A stretch of DNA of 12,001 nt from a bacterium (GTDB lineage Bacteria > Bacteroidota > Ignavibacteria > Kapaibacteriales > UBA2268): assembly GCA_024710535.1 (NCBI GenBank), contig JANJUO010000035.1, positions 1 through 12,001 of the forward strand, read 5' to 3'. Positions 1 to 6,296 of this stretch are shown piece after piece. The notes beneath the pieces are model-generated. The model was given only the letters and a program-made list of their open reading frames with translations. It ran no database searches and was not told where the DNA came from. Position 1 is the first letter of the stretch. Every line of letters begins with the position of its first letter. Position numbers and translations under genes: made by a program.

Positions 1-1
1 T

Positions 2-238
2 TTGCTGGAATCAATCGAAAATGGTGAGTGGAAAAGCACAAATGAAATCGAAATCCGTAGAAATCAATTAAGAGATTTTTTTTCGCAAGGCGATGAATCA
101 AAAAATATAATAAACTTATCCTTGGATAATTCTGATTTTATAATTATCCTTGACAAAAGTAATCAATATGGTATAAGTTATAAAGAGTTATTAGAAAAAT
201 TAGTGCATAACTATGCCATTGGCAAAATTGCTCTATAA
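2..238 (+). CDS. Unrecognised protein, C-terminal part (gene cut by window start)
   Basis: An open frame runs from the window edge to a TAA stop at 236-238, about 78 residues. The first codon in frame is TTG at 2-4, but there is no upstream sequence to judge it, so this is probably the 3' part of a longer gene. The visible part is charged at its start (many Glu, Arg, Asn) and then has a hydrophobic strand (residues about 46-51, FIIILD) followed by a helix-like segment containing SYKELLEKLV. I recognise no family. It is 141 bases upstream of the PIN-domain gene on the same strand. Whether it belongs to the same toxin-antitoxin neighbourhood cannot be told from this fragment. Confidence 0.5.
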   Translation: MLESIENGEWKSTNEIEIRRNQLRDFFSQGDESKNIINLSLDNSDFIIILDKSNQYGISYKELLEKLVHNYAIGKIAL

Positions 239-338
239 TTCAATTCTTAAATATACTTTTTATTTAAAACTACGGAATATTTTCTAAATCATACTTTATC
301 TTTTTATGTTCATTTTTTAAAACAATAAAAAAAATATC

Positions 339-344
339 TATACT
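339..344 (+). promoter_or_regulatory. Possible -10 element for the PIN/antitoxin pair
   Basis: TATACT matches the sigma-70 -10 consensus at five of six positions and lies 35 bases before the ATG at 380, in the AT-rich gap after the first gene. No convincing -35 hexamer is seen 16-18 bases upstream, so the call rests on the -10 alone. Confidence 0.25.
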
Positions 345-379
345 TCAATTAAACGAGTTTTATTTTGAGTGTTGCTTTT

Positions 380-835
380 ATGAATAAATTGCAAGTATAT
401 CTTGATAATTGTTGTTTTAATAGACCTTTTGATGACTTTAATTCGATAACTGTTTATTTAGAAGCAGAGGCAAAATTAATTATTCAAGACTTGATTAAAA
501 ATAACATCATTGATTTAGTATGGTCATATATACTTGAATTTGAAAATTCAGCTCATCCATCAATTGAAATTAGAAAGTCAATTTTAGAATGGAAACATAT
601 TTCAATCATTAATGTTTTTGAAAATTCGAATATTCTAAATATTGCAAATAAATTGCATAATGTTGGTATCGGGGTTAAAGATTCACTCCATATAGCATGT
701 GCCATTGATACAAATTGTGATTATTTTATAACAACGGATAAAGGAATTCTTAAAAAATCAAAATTTATTCAAAATATTCATATAATTAACCCAGTGAATT
801 TTATTCAAAACTTAGAGGAAGAAAATGAGAAATGA
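380..835 (+). CDS. PIN-domain ribonuclease, VapC-like toxin
   Basis: A 151-residue protein with the length and acidic residues of a PIN-domain nuclease, the fold of VapC toxins, which cut RNA using Mg2+ held by a cluster of acidic residues. The N-terminal strand carries the first Asp (VYLDNCCFNRPFDD, Asp9). A mid-domain Glu53 lies in ILEFENS, Asp101 in KDSLHIACA, and Asp114/Asp120 in CDYFITTDKG. The LDxCCxNRPFDD opening is typical of a PIN subgroup found in Bacteroidota, Chlorobi and cyanobacteria. The frame is open back to a TTG at 365, but the ATG at 380 puts the first PIN strand directly at the N-terminus and is preferred. The stop overlaps the start of the next gene by 11 bases, so the two are translationally coupled. 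The toxin role is inferred from fold and partner, not shown. The target RNA is unknown. Confidence 0.8.
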   Translation: MNKLQVYLDNCCFNRPFDDFNSITVYLEAEAKLIIQDLIKNNIIDLVWSYILEFENSAHPSIEIRKSILEWKHISIINVFENSNILNIANKLHNVGIGVKDSLHIACAIDTNCDYFITTDKGILKKSKFIQNIHIINPVNFIQNLEEENEK

Positions 836-1034
836 TAGTGTAATTAAGGAAGAGGGCTTTAATGCCCTTGCTGAAAAATTAGATATTGTTGAGATTGAAA
901 GATTCATTTTAATGCTCAATCGGGAGAAATTTGATTATACAAAATGGCGAAAAAATTTGTTTGAGGATAATAGCATTGAGCAATTGTCAAAAAATGCAAT
1001 GAATTATATTGCAAAAAACAATACTAACATCTAA
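825..1034 (+). CDS. Small partner of the PIN nuclease, probable antitoxin
   Basis: A 69-residue acidic/helical protein starting at ATG 825 inside the end of the PIN gene. It is preceded by AGAGGAAG, one of the few good Shine-Dalgarno sequences in the window, which fixes the start. The pattern ERFI (residues 25-28), FDYTKWRKNLFED (36-48) and a C-terminal helix with the pattern SIEQLSKNAM (50-59) resembles small uncharacterised proteins that I recall next to PIN-domain genes of the same subgroup. No classical VapB DNA-binding motif (AbrB, RHH or HTH) is obvious. The antitoxin role is inferred from size, overlap and this pairing. The order is toxin first, the reverse of most VapBC operons. The stop codon lies inside the downstream terminator stem. 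Confidence 0.7.
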   Translation: MRNDSVIKEEGFNALAEKLDIVEIERFILMLNREKFDYTKWRKNLFEDNSIEQLSKNAMNYIAKNNTNI

Positions 1035-1053
1035 AGCAAAGATGTTGATTTTT
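1026..1053 (+). terminator. Rho-independent terminator of the PIN/antitoxin unit
   Basis: A perfect 7-bp stem, AACATCT (1026-1032) with AGATGTT (1040-1046), encloses a 7-base loop and is followed by GATTTTT. The TAA stop of the small partner gene begins on the last base of the left arm. The unit ends just before the convergent large gene. Confidence 0.65.
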
Positions 1054-1076
1054 ATAATTTATTCAGTTTGTTAATT

Positions 1077-3926
1077 TTATATTTTCACAAATTTTTCAAA
1101 ATAAATTTTGCCATTTATTTCATAGCGGACAAAGTAGATGCCCGTTTGCAGTTCAAAAGTATTCACTCTCACCATATTTTCAAAATATTCGGCATTGCAA
1201 TCAAGTTCTATTCCATTCAAATCATAAATCTTCAAATTCTTTATTCCTACTTGATTTATGTAGATGAAATCTGTAGCTGGATTTGGGGTTAATGTTTGTG
1301 GATTTGCTTGATTTGGAACAGCATCGGGGATTTGTTCAGGTAGGCCATAAAATTCATAATTCATAAATGTATAGCCATCAAAAGTAATCAAAAGAATAAA
1401 TGAATCATCATAAAGTTTAAATGCTTTAAAAGAAGAAGGTTCGGATTTGGGTTTGTAACTTTTATCGATTCCTTCATAAATCAATTCTCCTACTTTATTT
1501 ACAAATTTAAATACAGGATGCGAGTTATAATCGTTTTTCGAGTAATCAAATTTCACTAATATATCGTCTTTATAAGGTATATAATTCTGAAAATTAAAAT
1601 TGTTGTTTTGATATAGGGTTTTTCCATGCAAATCAAGTACAGTCAACTTTGACGCCGCATCAATTAAGTAGAACTCATTTTTATTGGTAAGATAAATTTC
1701 TGAAAAATTCAAGTAAGGTATAGAAAATTTCTTTTCTTTGAATCCATTTTCGTCAAATTCTCCGCACCAAATATCATTATTTATTGATTTGATAAAAATG
1801 TAAAAGTTTTGATTTTCCGCAAATCTATTTGAATTATAAACAAGTTTGAATGTTTTAATCGCATCAAATCCACTAATCTCTAATAAATCAAATTCTTTGT
1901 ACTTTTCTAAATACTTGTTGTTGAATGTAATAATTCGATTATTGGCACCAATAAGTATTTTGTTAAAAAATGGAGTAAATATCAAGCTATCCGGGTTATA
2001 CGAAGTAAAAAGTTTTTCACCAGCGTAATTAAATACAAATACAGAGTCTTTTCTATTCATTAATATTTTATTCCCAATGCCAGAATTGAAAGTTGAGTAG
2101 TCATTTTTCAAATCGAAAAATTTATTTTTAAGAGCATATTTCCCATTTAAAACATGACTTAAAACGAAATCATAATAAGTACCTGCATTGGATGAAGTTG
2201 AGCCAGTTGTATAAAAAAACCACTTGTTGTCTGCACTAATTGCCATTTTTTCAAATCTTGTTCTTCCATATTGTCCCATCGAATACCAATCAATTCCAAT
2301 GCTAACTGGATATGAATAAAATACAATTTCTTTGTCTTTATGAACGTTGATATATCGTGTTGTATTAAATGATTCTTCTGCTTTATATACTGTCATCGTT
2401 ACAATATTTACGCCAACAGAATCGAAAGTATGCTCAAATGATTCAATATTTTTGTAGATTTTTTTTCCATTATTTATTACCCATGTTATTGAATCTGCTT
2501 CAAAATCTGAGTAATTTTTAAATTTCACTGTTAATGGTGAAATTCCATAAGATTTATCTATTTCAAAGTTTGGGAAGTAACTTGGCTGAACAATTACAGA
2601 ATCACGATAACTTAAATAAAGACCACCTTTTAACGCCATCAAATCAACATTGAACTTACCAGCTTTTTTGAATAAATGTCGTGCATGAACTTCTGAGCTT
2701 CCTTTGCTACCATCGCCAAAATTCCAAATAAATGAATCAAATCCTAATGAACTCAAATTTTGAAATTGCACTTCTTTCTCCATAATAATTTCACCTTTTG
2801 GAGCTTGGAATTTAGTATATAAACTATCCAAAAATGAATTATTATGGTAAATTATTTTACCTAAGTTGCTTGTTATTATCAGCGAACTTGAATCACTATT
2901 GAAAAGTACTTTGCAAAATTGATTTTGTGAATTGTTGATTGATTTTTTTATGTAAGTTTTTGAATTAACATTGAATGCAATGATATTTTTACCAACTGCA
3001 TCCATTGAAAAAATCAAACTGTCATTTTTTAGAATGATATTTGTGAATGTATCAAAAATTTTAAATTTTTCAACAAAAATTCCCTTTGCTAAATTAAATG
3101 TAAGTAGATTTCCATGTTCAGCAAAATAATATCTGTCAAATTTTGAACTTATTGTGGAGCTACTATATTTATTGAAATCTACTGATGAAGTTATGAATTG
3201 TTTTTTTACTGTATCATTATGAAAAGAAAAATATTGTAAAGCACTTTCAGGGTCACCATATCTTAAATCTTTTTTCCAATAGAAAGATTCATAAATAAAT
3301 TTATTATCATTAAAGTAGTGTAGATTTGTAAAAGTTGGGTCTTTTATCAATTCAATTGGTTTTTTGGTGTTAATATTATATGTAATTCCGGCAACTCTAT
3401 AATCTAAATCTGAGGTACCAGTATTGTTTTTTATATAAGGAATACTAATAATTGAATCGTTTATCATATTAAAATTGCATAAATTCAAATAATCTTGACT
3501 TTTCGTATCATAAGACGTTGAAAACCTATGAATCAAATAAATGTAATTTTGATTATTTGTTAGCGAATAGCCATAAAGTATTGTATCACGGATGCTGTAT
3601 GGATTATTATTGTAATTATAAACGTTCTTATACAAAATCAAAGTGTCGTTCATAAGAAATACCGGCAATTGATGCTCCACATAAATGCTTTTCAGCAATT
3701 TACCTGTTTCCATATCCCACAAACGGAAGTATTTATTTGAATCGGCTGTGAAAAGGGTTTTGCCATCTTTTGAGATTTGGCGGTGTGTAATTTCGCCAAT
3801 TTTCAATTTTTGTGCTTTATAATCTCCAAAATCTTCCCAGCCGGAAGCGTTGATTAAAGAATCCAAATTCTCCGCCCTCAATCCTACAAAAGCAAACATC
3901 ATTATTAATAACAAGTATTTTTTCAT
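1077..3926 (-). CDS. Exported T9SS-sorted protein with two PKD domains between propeller-like regions
   Basis: A 949-residue protein. An N-terminal signal peptide (KKYLLLIMMFAFVGLRA, then ENLD) directs Sec export. Residues about 50-80 contain a WD40-like blade (ISKDGKTLFTAD, then RLWDMETGK), and the region to about 370 is rich in repeated beta-strands, as in a propeller. PKD domain 1 is at about 374-446, with the signature WNFGDGS at 401-407 and a following HLFKKAGKFNV. A more diverged PKD 2 is at about 452-530 (SPLTVKF, HTFDSVGVN). A second beta-rich region follows. The last 75 or so residues are a type IX secretion sorting domain (LTPNPATDFIYI, LKIYDLNG, GIYFVRYEINGK), which directs outer-membrane transport and surface attachment. 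A TTG at 3935 in frame is an alternative start; ATG 3926 fits the signal peptide better. No catalytic motif is seen, so an adhesive or structural surface role is inferred. Confidence 0.85.
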   Translation of the reverse strand: MKKYLLLIMMFAFVGLRAENLDSLINASGWEDFGDYKAQKLKIGEITHRQISKDGKTLFTADSNKYFRLWDMETGKLLKSIYVEHQLPVFLMNDTLILYKNVYNYNNNPYSIRDTILYGYSLTNNQNYIYLIHRFSTSYDTKSQDYLNLCNFNMINDSIISIPYIKNNTGTSDLDYRVAGITYNINTKKPIELIKDPTFTNLHYFNDNKFIYESFYWKKDLRYGDPESALQYFSFHNDTVKKQFITSSVDFNKYSSSTISSKFDRYYFAEHGNLLTFNLAKGIFVEKFKIFDTFTNIILKNDSLIFSMDAVGKNIIAFNVNSKTYIKKSINNSQNQFCKVLFNSDSSSLIITSNLGKIIYHNNSFLDSLYTKFQAPKGEIIMEKEVQFQNLSSLGFDSFIWNFGDGSKGSSEVHARHLFKKAGKFNVDLMALKGGLYLSYRDSVIVQPSYFPNFEIDKSYGISPLTVKFKNYSDFEADSITWVINNGKKIYKNIESFEHTFDSVGVNIVTMTVYKAEESFNTTRYINVHKDKEIVFYSYPVSIGIDWYSMGQYGRTRFEKMAISADNKWFFYTTGSTSSNAGTYYDFVLSHVLNGKYALKNKFFDLKNDYSTFNSGIGNKILMNRKDSVFVFNYAGEKLFTSYNPDSLIFTPFFNKILIGANNRIITFNNKYLEKYKEFDLLEISGFDAIKTFKLVYNSNRFAENQNFYIFIKSINNDIWCGEFDENGFKEKKFSIPYLNFSEIYLTNKNEFYLIDAASKLTVLDLHGKTLYQNNNFNFQNYIPYKDDILVKFDYSKNDYNSHPVFKFVNKVGELIYEGIDKSYKPKSEPSSFKAFKLYDDSFILLITFDGYTFMNYEFYGLPEQIPDAVPNQANPQTLTPNPATDFIYINQVGIKNLKIYDLNGIELDCNAEYFENMVRVNTFELQTGIYFVRYEINGKIYFEKFVKI

Positions 3927-4185
3927 AATCTTCAAATTCCAAAAAATCTTTTTTCAAAATTGTACTTCCCATTATTATAATGACACATGAAACGAGAAAA
4001 TTACTCACTAAAAACAAAAATAATTTTAAATAAATTTGGATTAAATGAAAAATATGTTTAATTTTATTTTTTAATAATTGTAATTCTCCCAAAACTTTTC
4101 AAACATTTGTTTAGGGAAGAAATTTTCAAAAAAATAATACTTTATAGTATAAATAGTTTTTAAATATAAAATTTATAGGTTATAT
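3927..4185. promoter_or_regulatory. Divergent promoter region between the T9SS protein and the octaheme cytochrome
   Basis: The gap of 259 bases between two divergent starts must hold both promoters. On the - strand, a perfect TATAAT (plus-strand 3974-3979) lies about 48 bases before ATG 3926, without a good -35. On the + strand, a small inverted repeat, ATACT (4137-4141) / AGTAT (4146-4150) with a 4-base spacer, overlaps the -10-like TATAGT/TATAAA run some 36-45 bases before ATG 4186. It could be a promoter, an operator or just AT-rich chance. No Shine-Dalgarno precedes either gene. Confidence 0.35.
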
Positions 4186-5598
4186 ATGAAAAAGTTTTTT
4201 ATGAATTCGTTAGTTGCAGTTTCTGTTATTATGCTCGCAACACTTTATTTTACAAATAGTTCTCAGAAAGGACACGATCATAGTGGATATTTTACAACTC
4301 CATTTGCCACTCCGCAGGATTTGACAAAAGCGTGCTTGGAGTGCCATGATGATGCCGCAGTTGACTTTATGAAAACTCGCCATTGGAATTGGGAAGGCGA
4401 TGAATTCGAAATGAAAGGCAAAGGCAAAATGAAATTTGGCAAAAAGCAATTAATCAATAATTTCTGTATTGCTGTGCCATCAAATGAACCACGATGCACA
4501 AGTTGCCATCCGGGTTATGGATGGAAAGATGGCTCATTTGATTTTACAAAAAAGGAAAATATCGATTGCGTTGTCTGCCATGACGGAACAAAAACCTACA
4601 CAAAAACACCAACTGCCGCAGGTATGCCAGATCCTAAAGTTGATTTGCTGAAAGTTGCTCAAAGTGTTGGCAAACCAACTATCGAAAATTGCGGTGCTTG
4701 CCATTTTAATGGTGGTGGCGGCGAAGCGGTTAAGCATGGCGATTTGGATCCCGCATTGCTCAAAGCAACCAAAGATGTTGATGTTCACATTGGTGGATTG
4801 GGCTTTCAGTGCACTAATTGCCATAAAACAGAAAAGCACAAAATTTCTGGTGCCGGACATGGTTCGATTGCCGCAAATACAAACCACATTTCTTGCGAAG
4901 ATTGCCATAGCCCAAGCAAAGGAAATATTCACAAAAATCAAGTATTAAACAAACACACAAATTCACTTGCTTGCGAAACTTGCCATATTCCTTTCCATGG
5001 TAGAAATATGCCTTCGAAAACATTTTGGGACTGGTCAACAGCCGGTATGAAAGATGATGTTAAAGATGAAAATGGACGATATACATATTCGAAAATGAAA
5101 GGCGATTTCAAATGGGAAGGTAACGTAGTTCCCGAATATTTATGGTATGATGGTAGTGGAGATTATTACCTTGCTGGCGATAAAATTGACCCAAATTCTC
5201 CTGTTTATTTGAACAAAATGAACGGCAATATCAGCGATAAAAAGTCGAAAATTTATCCATTTAAAAAGATGGTTGGCAAGCAACCTTTCGATAAAGTGAA
5301 TAATTATCTGATTATTCCTAAATTATTTGGTCCAGATGGTTATTGGAAAACTTACGATTGGGTAAAAGCATCAACTCTCGGAATGAAATCTGTTAATTTG
5401 CCATTTTCCGGTGAAGTTGGTTTTGTGGAAACATATATGTATTGGACGCAAAATCACGCAGTTGCTCCAAAAAATCAGGCAGTAAAATGTAACGATTGCC
5501 ATTCAAAAGGTACGCGATTGAATTGGACAGCACTCGGTTATCCAAATGGCGACCCTATGAAAAAAGGTGGCAGAGAAAAAATCGGCTTAATCAAGTAA
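4186..5598 (+). CDS. Octaheme c-type cytochrome, octaheme tetrathionate reductase (OTR) family
   Basis: A 470-residue multihaem cytochrome with exactly eight CXXCH haem sites, at residues 50-54, 104-108, 128-132, 169-173, 209-213, 237-241, 263-267 and 435-439. The N-terminus (about residues 5-23) is a hydrophobic export signal or anchor with no clear cleavage site, so the protein is periplasmic. Segments typical of OTR are present: NEPRCTSCHPGYGW, the NIDCVVCHDGT segment, CGACHFNGGGGEAVKHGDLD, the KTFWDWSTAG motif (278-287) and the C-terminal CNDCHSKGTRLNW followed by ALGYPNGDP. OTR from Shewanella reduces tetrathionate, nitrite and hydroxylamine in vitro; its physiological substrate is unsettled. 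Here it stands alone, with no quinol-oxidising partner or maturation gene adjacent, and ends in a strong terminator. Family assignment is firm; substrate is not known. Confidence 0.9.
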   Translation: MKKFFMNSLVAVSVIMLATLYFTNSSQKGHDHSGYFTTPFATPQDLTKACLECHDDAAVDFMKTRHWNWEGDEFEMKGKGKMKFGKKQLINNFCIAVPSNEPRCTSCHPGYGWKDGSFDFTKKENIDCVVCHDGTKTYTKTPTAAGMPDPKVDLLKVAQSVGKPTIENCGACHFNGGGGEAVKHGDLDPALLKATKDVDVHIGGLGFQCTNCHKTEKHKISGAGHGSIAANTNHISCEDCHSPSKGNIHKNQVLNKHTNSLACETCHIPFHGRNMPSKTFWDWSTAGMKDDVKDENGRYTYSKMKGDFKWEGNVVPEYLWYDGSGDYYLAGDKIDPNSPVYLNKMNGNISDKKSKIYPFKKMVGKQPFDKVNNYLIIPKLFGPDGYWKTYDWVKASTLGMKSVNLPFSGEVGFVETYMYWTQNHAVAPKNQAVKCNDCHSKGTRLNWTALGYPNGDPMKKGGREKIGLIK

Positions 5599-5629
5599 AA
5601 ATTGAATAATCTTTTTGAATTCTTGAAAT

Positions 5630-5668
5630 TCCATCCTTCAGCAAGAATTTGAGGGATGGATTTTTTTT
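5630..5668 (+). terminator. Strong Rho-independent terminator of the octaheme cytochrome gene
   Basis: An 11-bp stem with one G-U pair (5630-5640 with 5650-5660; core TCCATCC/GGATGGA) encloses a 9-base loop and is followed directly by eight T residues (5661-5668). It lies 31 bases after the cytochrome stop. Confidence 0.85.
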
Positions 5669-5767
5669 CATCCAAATAAAATAAATTTTATAATATAATT
5701 AATTTGTTGTAACTACTCAGTATTCAAATGAAAGAATCATTTGCAAATAACAGCTAACTGTTTCATA

Positions 5768-5800
5768 AAACATCCGATTTTTTCAAAACATAGGATGTTT
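5768..5800. repeat. Hairpin AAACATCC/GGATGTTT inside the element
   Basis: A perfect 8-bp inverted repeat (5768-5775 with 5793-5800) with a 17-base loop. No good T-run follows on either strand, so it is not called a terminator; it may be a structural part of the surrounding element. Confidence 0.45.
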
Positions 5801-5912
5801 ACTTCTTAAGTTAGATAAGAGCCAAATTAAACAAATTTACTCTTTCTGTCAATTTGAATATTTGATAATTTTTATAAATAATAAAATTCATTGAAATTAC
5901 ATAGAGAATAAA

Positions 5913-6035
5913 TGTTTGTAACCCCACCTAAATCCTCCCCAAGTGGAGGACTTTTTGCATTTCTGTCTTTTTCCCTCCCCTTGAGGAGATTAGGAGGGGT
6001 TTCTTTCTTTTCTAATGCAATCCTTGTTACAAACA
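5913..6035. repeat. Nested GC-rich inverted-repeat module
   Basis: The outer tips are a perfect 10-bp inverted repeat, TGTTTGTAAC (5913-5922) and GTTACAAACA (6026-6035). Inside, the arm at 5920-5949 (AACCCCACCTAAATCCTCCC onward) pairs imperfectly with the arm at 5974-6001, across a 24-base spacer. Each arm can also form its own small hairpin (CCTCC/GGAGG at 5934-5949; CTCC/GGAG at 5975-5988). The module is strikingly GC-rich against its AT-rich surroundings. CCCCACCTAAATCCTCCCC-type palindromes are, as I recall, dispersed intergenic repeats in Bacteroidota genomes, so this is probably one copy of a REP- or MITE-like family. Confidence 0.6.
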
Positions 6036-6229
6036 GGTAATCCTTTTGGGATTTTTATGAATTTTCATTTTACATATATCTGTAATTCGATAAAATTTTG
6101 CGTTGATTTCTTTTTAAATACAAAGAACTCAAAATATTTCAAATGACTGAGTAGTTACAATAATTATTATAAAAAATTAAAAATTACTTTTTTTTTACAA
6201 TTAAACATTTATTTGCATACTATATAAAA

Positions 6230-6235
6230 TATAAT
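6230..6235 (+). promoter_or_regulatory. Possible -10 element of the kinase-panB operon
   Basis: A perfect TATAAT lies 61 bases before the kinase ATG in the AT-rich stretch after the inverted-repeat element. A well-spaced -35 is not visible: TTGCAT at 6213-6218 is only 11 bases upstream. In such AT-rich sequence a chance match is possible. The rest of 6161-6296 shows nothing else. Confidence 0.3.
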
Positions 6236-6296
6236 TAGAAAAAAAAAGTTAATAGTTACTATTGAAATTAATTTGAAATTATTTTTTTTGAAAGTT

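Larger units (their letters stand above)
5707..6160. mobile_element. Non-coding element with 15-bp terminal inverted repeats, MITE-like
   Basis: TTGTAACTACTCAGT at 5707-5721 is repeated as a perfect reverse complement at 6146-6160, bounding 454 bases with no plausible reading frame. TCAAATGA occurs just inside the left terminus (5724-5731) and runs into the right one (6139-6146). The left half holds two hairpins: CAAATGA/TCATTTG (5725-5743) and AAACATCC/GGATGTTT (5768-5800). The centre holds a separate GC-rich inverted-repeat module (5913-6035). Perfect 15-bp ends around a short non-coding body are what a miniature inverted-repeat transposable element looks like. No target-site duplication can be seen with confidence because both flanks are A/T runs. 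The mobilising transposase is not in the window. A structured untranslated region is the alternative. Confidence 0.6.

Noticed and set aside
3817..4092. 91-residue frame on the - strand across the cytochrome/T9SS protein gap
   Set aside because: It overlaps the signal-peptide end of the large T9SS gene in another frame and has no recognisable domain; the gap is better explained as a divergent promoter region.
4534..4941. Cys-rich 135-residue frame on the - strand inside the octaheme cytochrome gene
   Set aside because: It is the antisense shadow of a well-supported CXXCH protein; the Cys/Ala/Asn bias comes from the opposite strand.
5913..6035. CRISPR-like repeat
   Set aside because: The C-rich arms are inverted, not direct, and occur only once each; there are no regularly spaced repeats and no cas genes.
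5690..6175. Target-site duplication flanking the inverted-repeat element
   Set aside because: TAATT occurs near both ends, but two extra bases separate it from the left terminus, and both flanks are nearly pure A/T, so the match has no weight.
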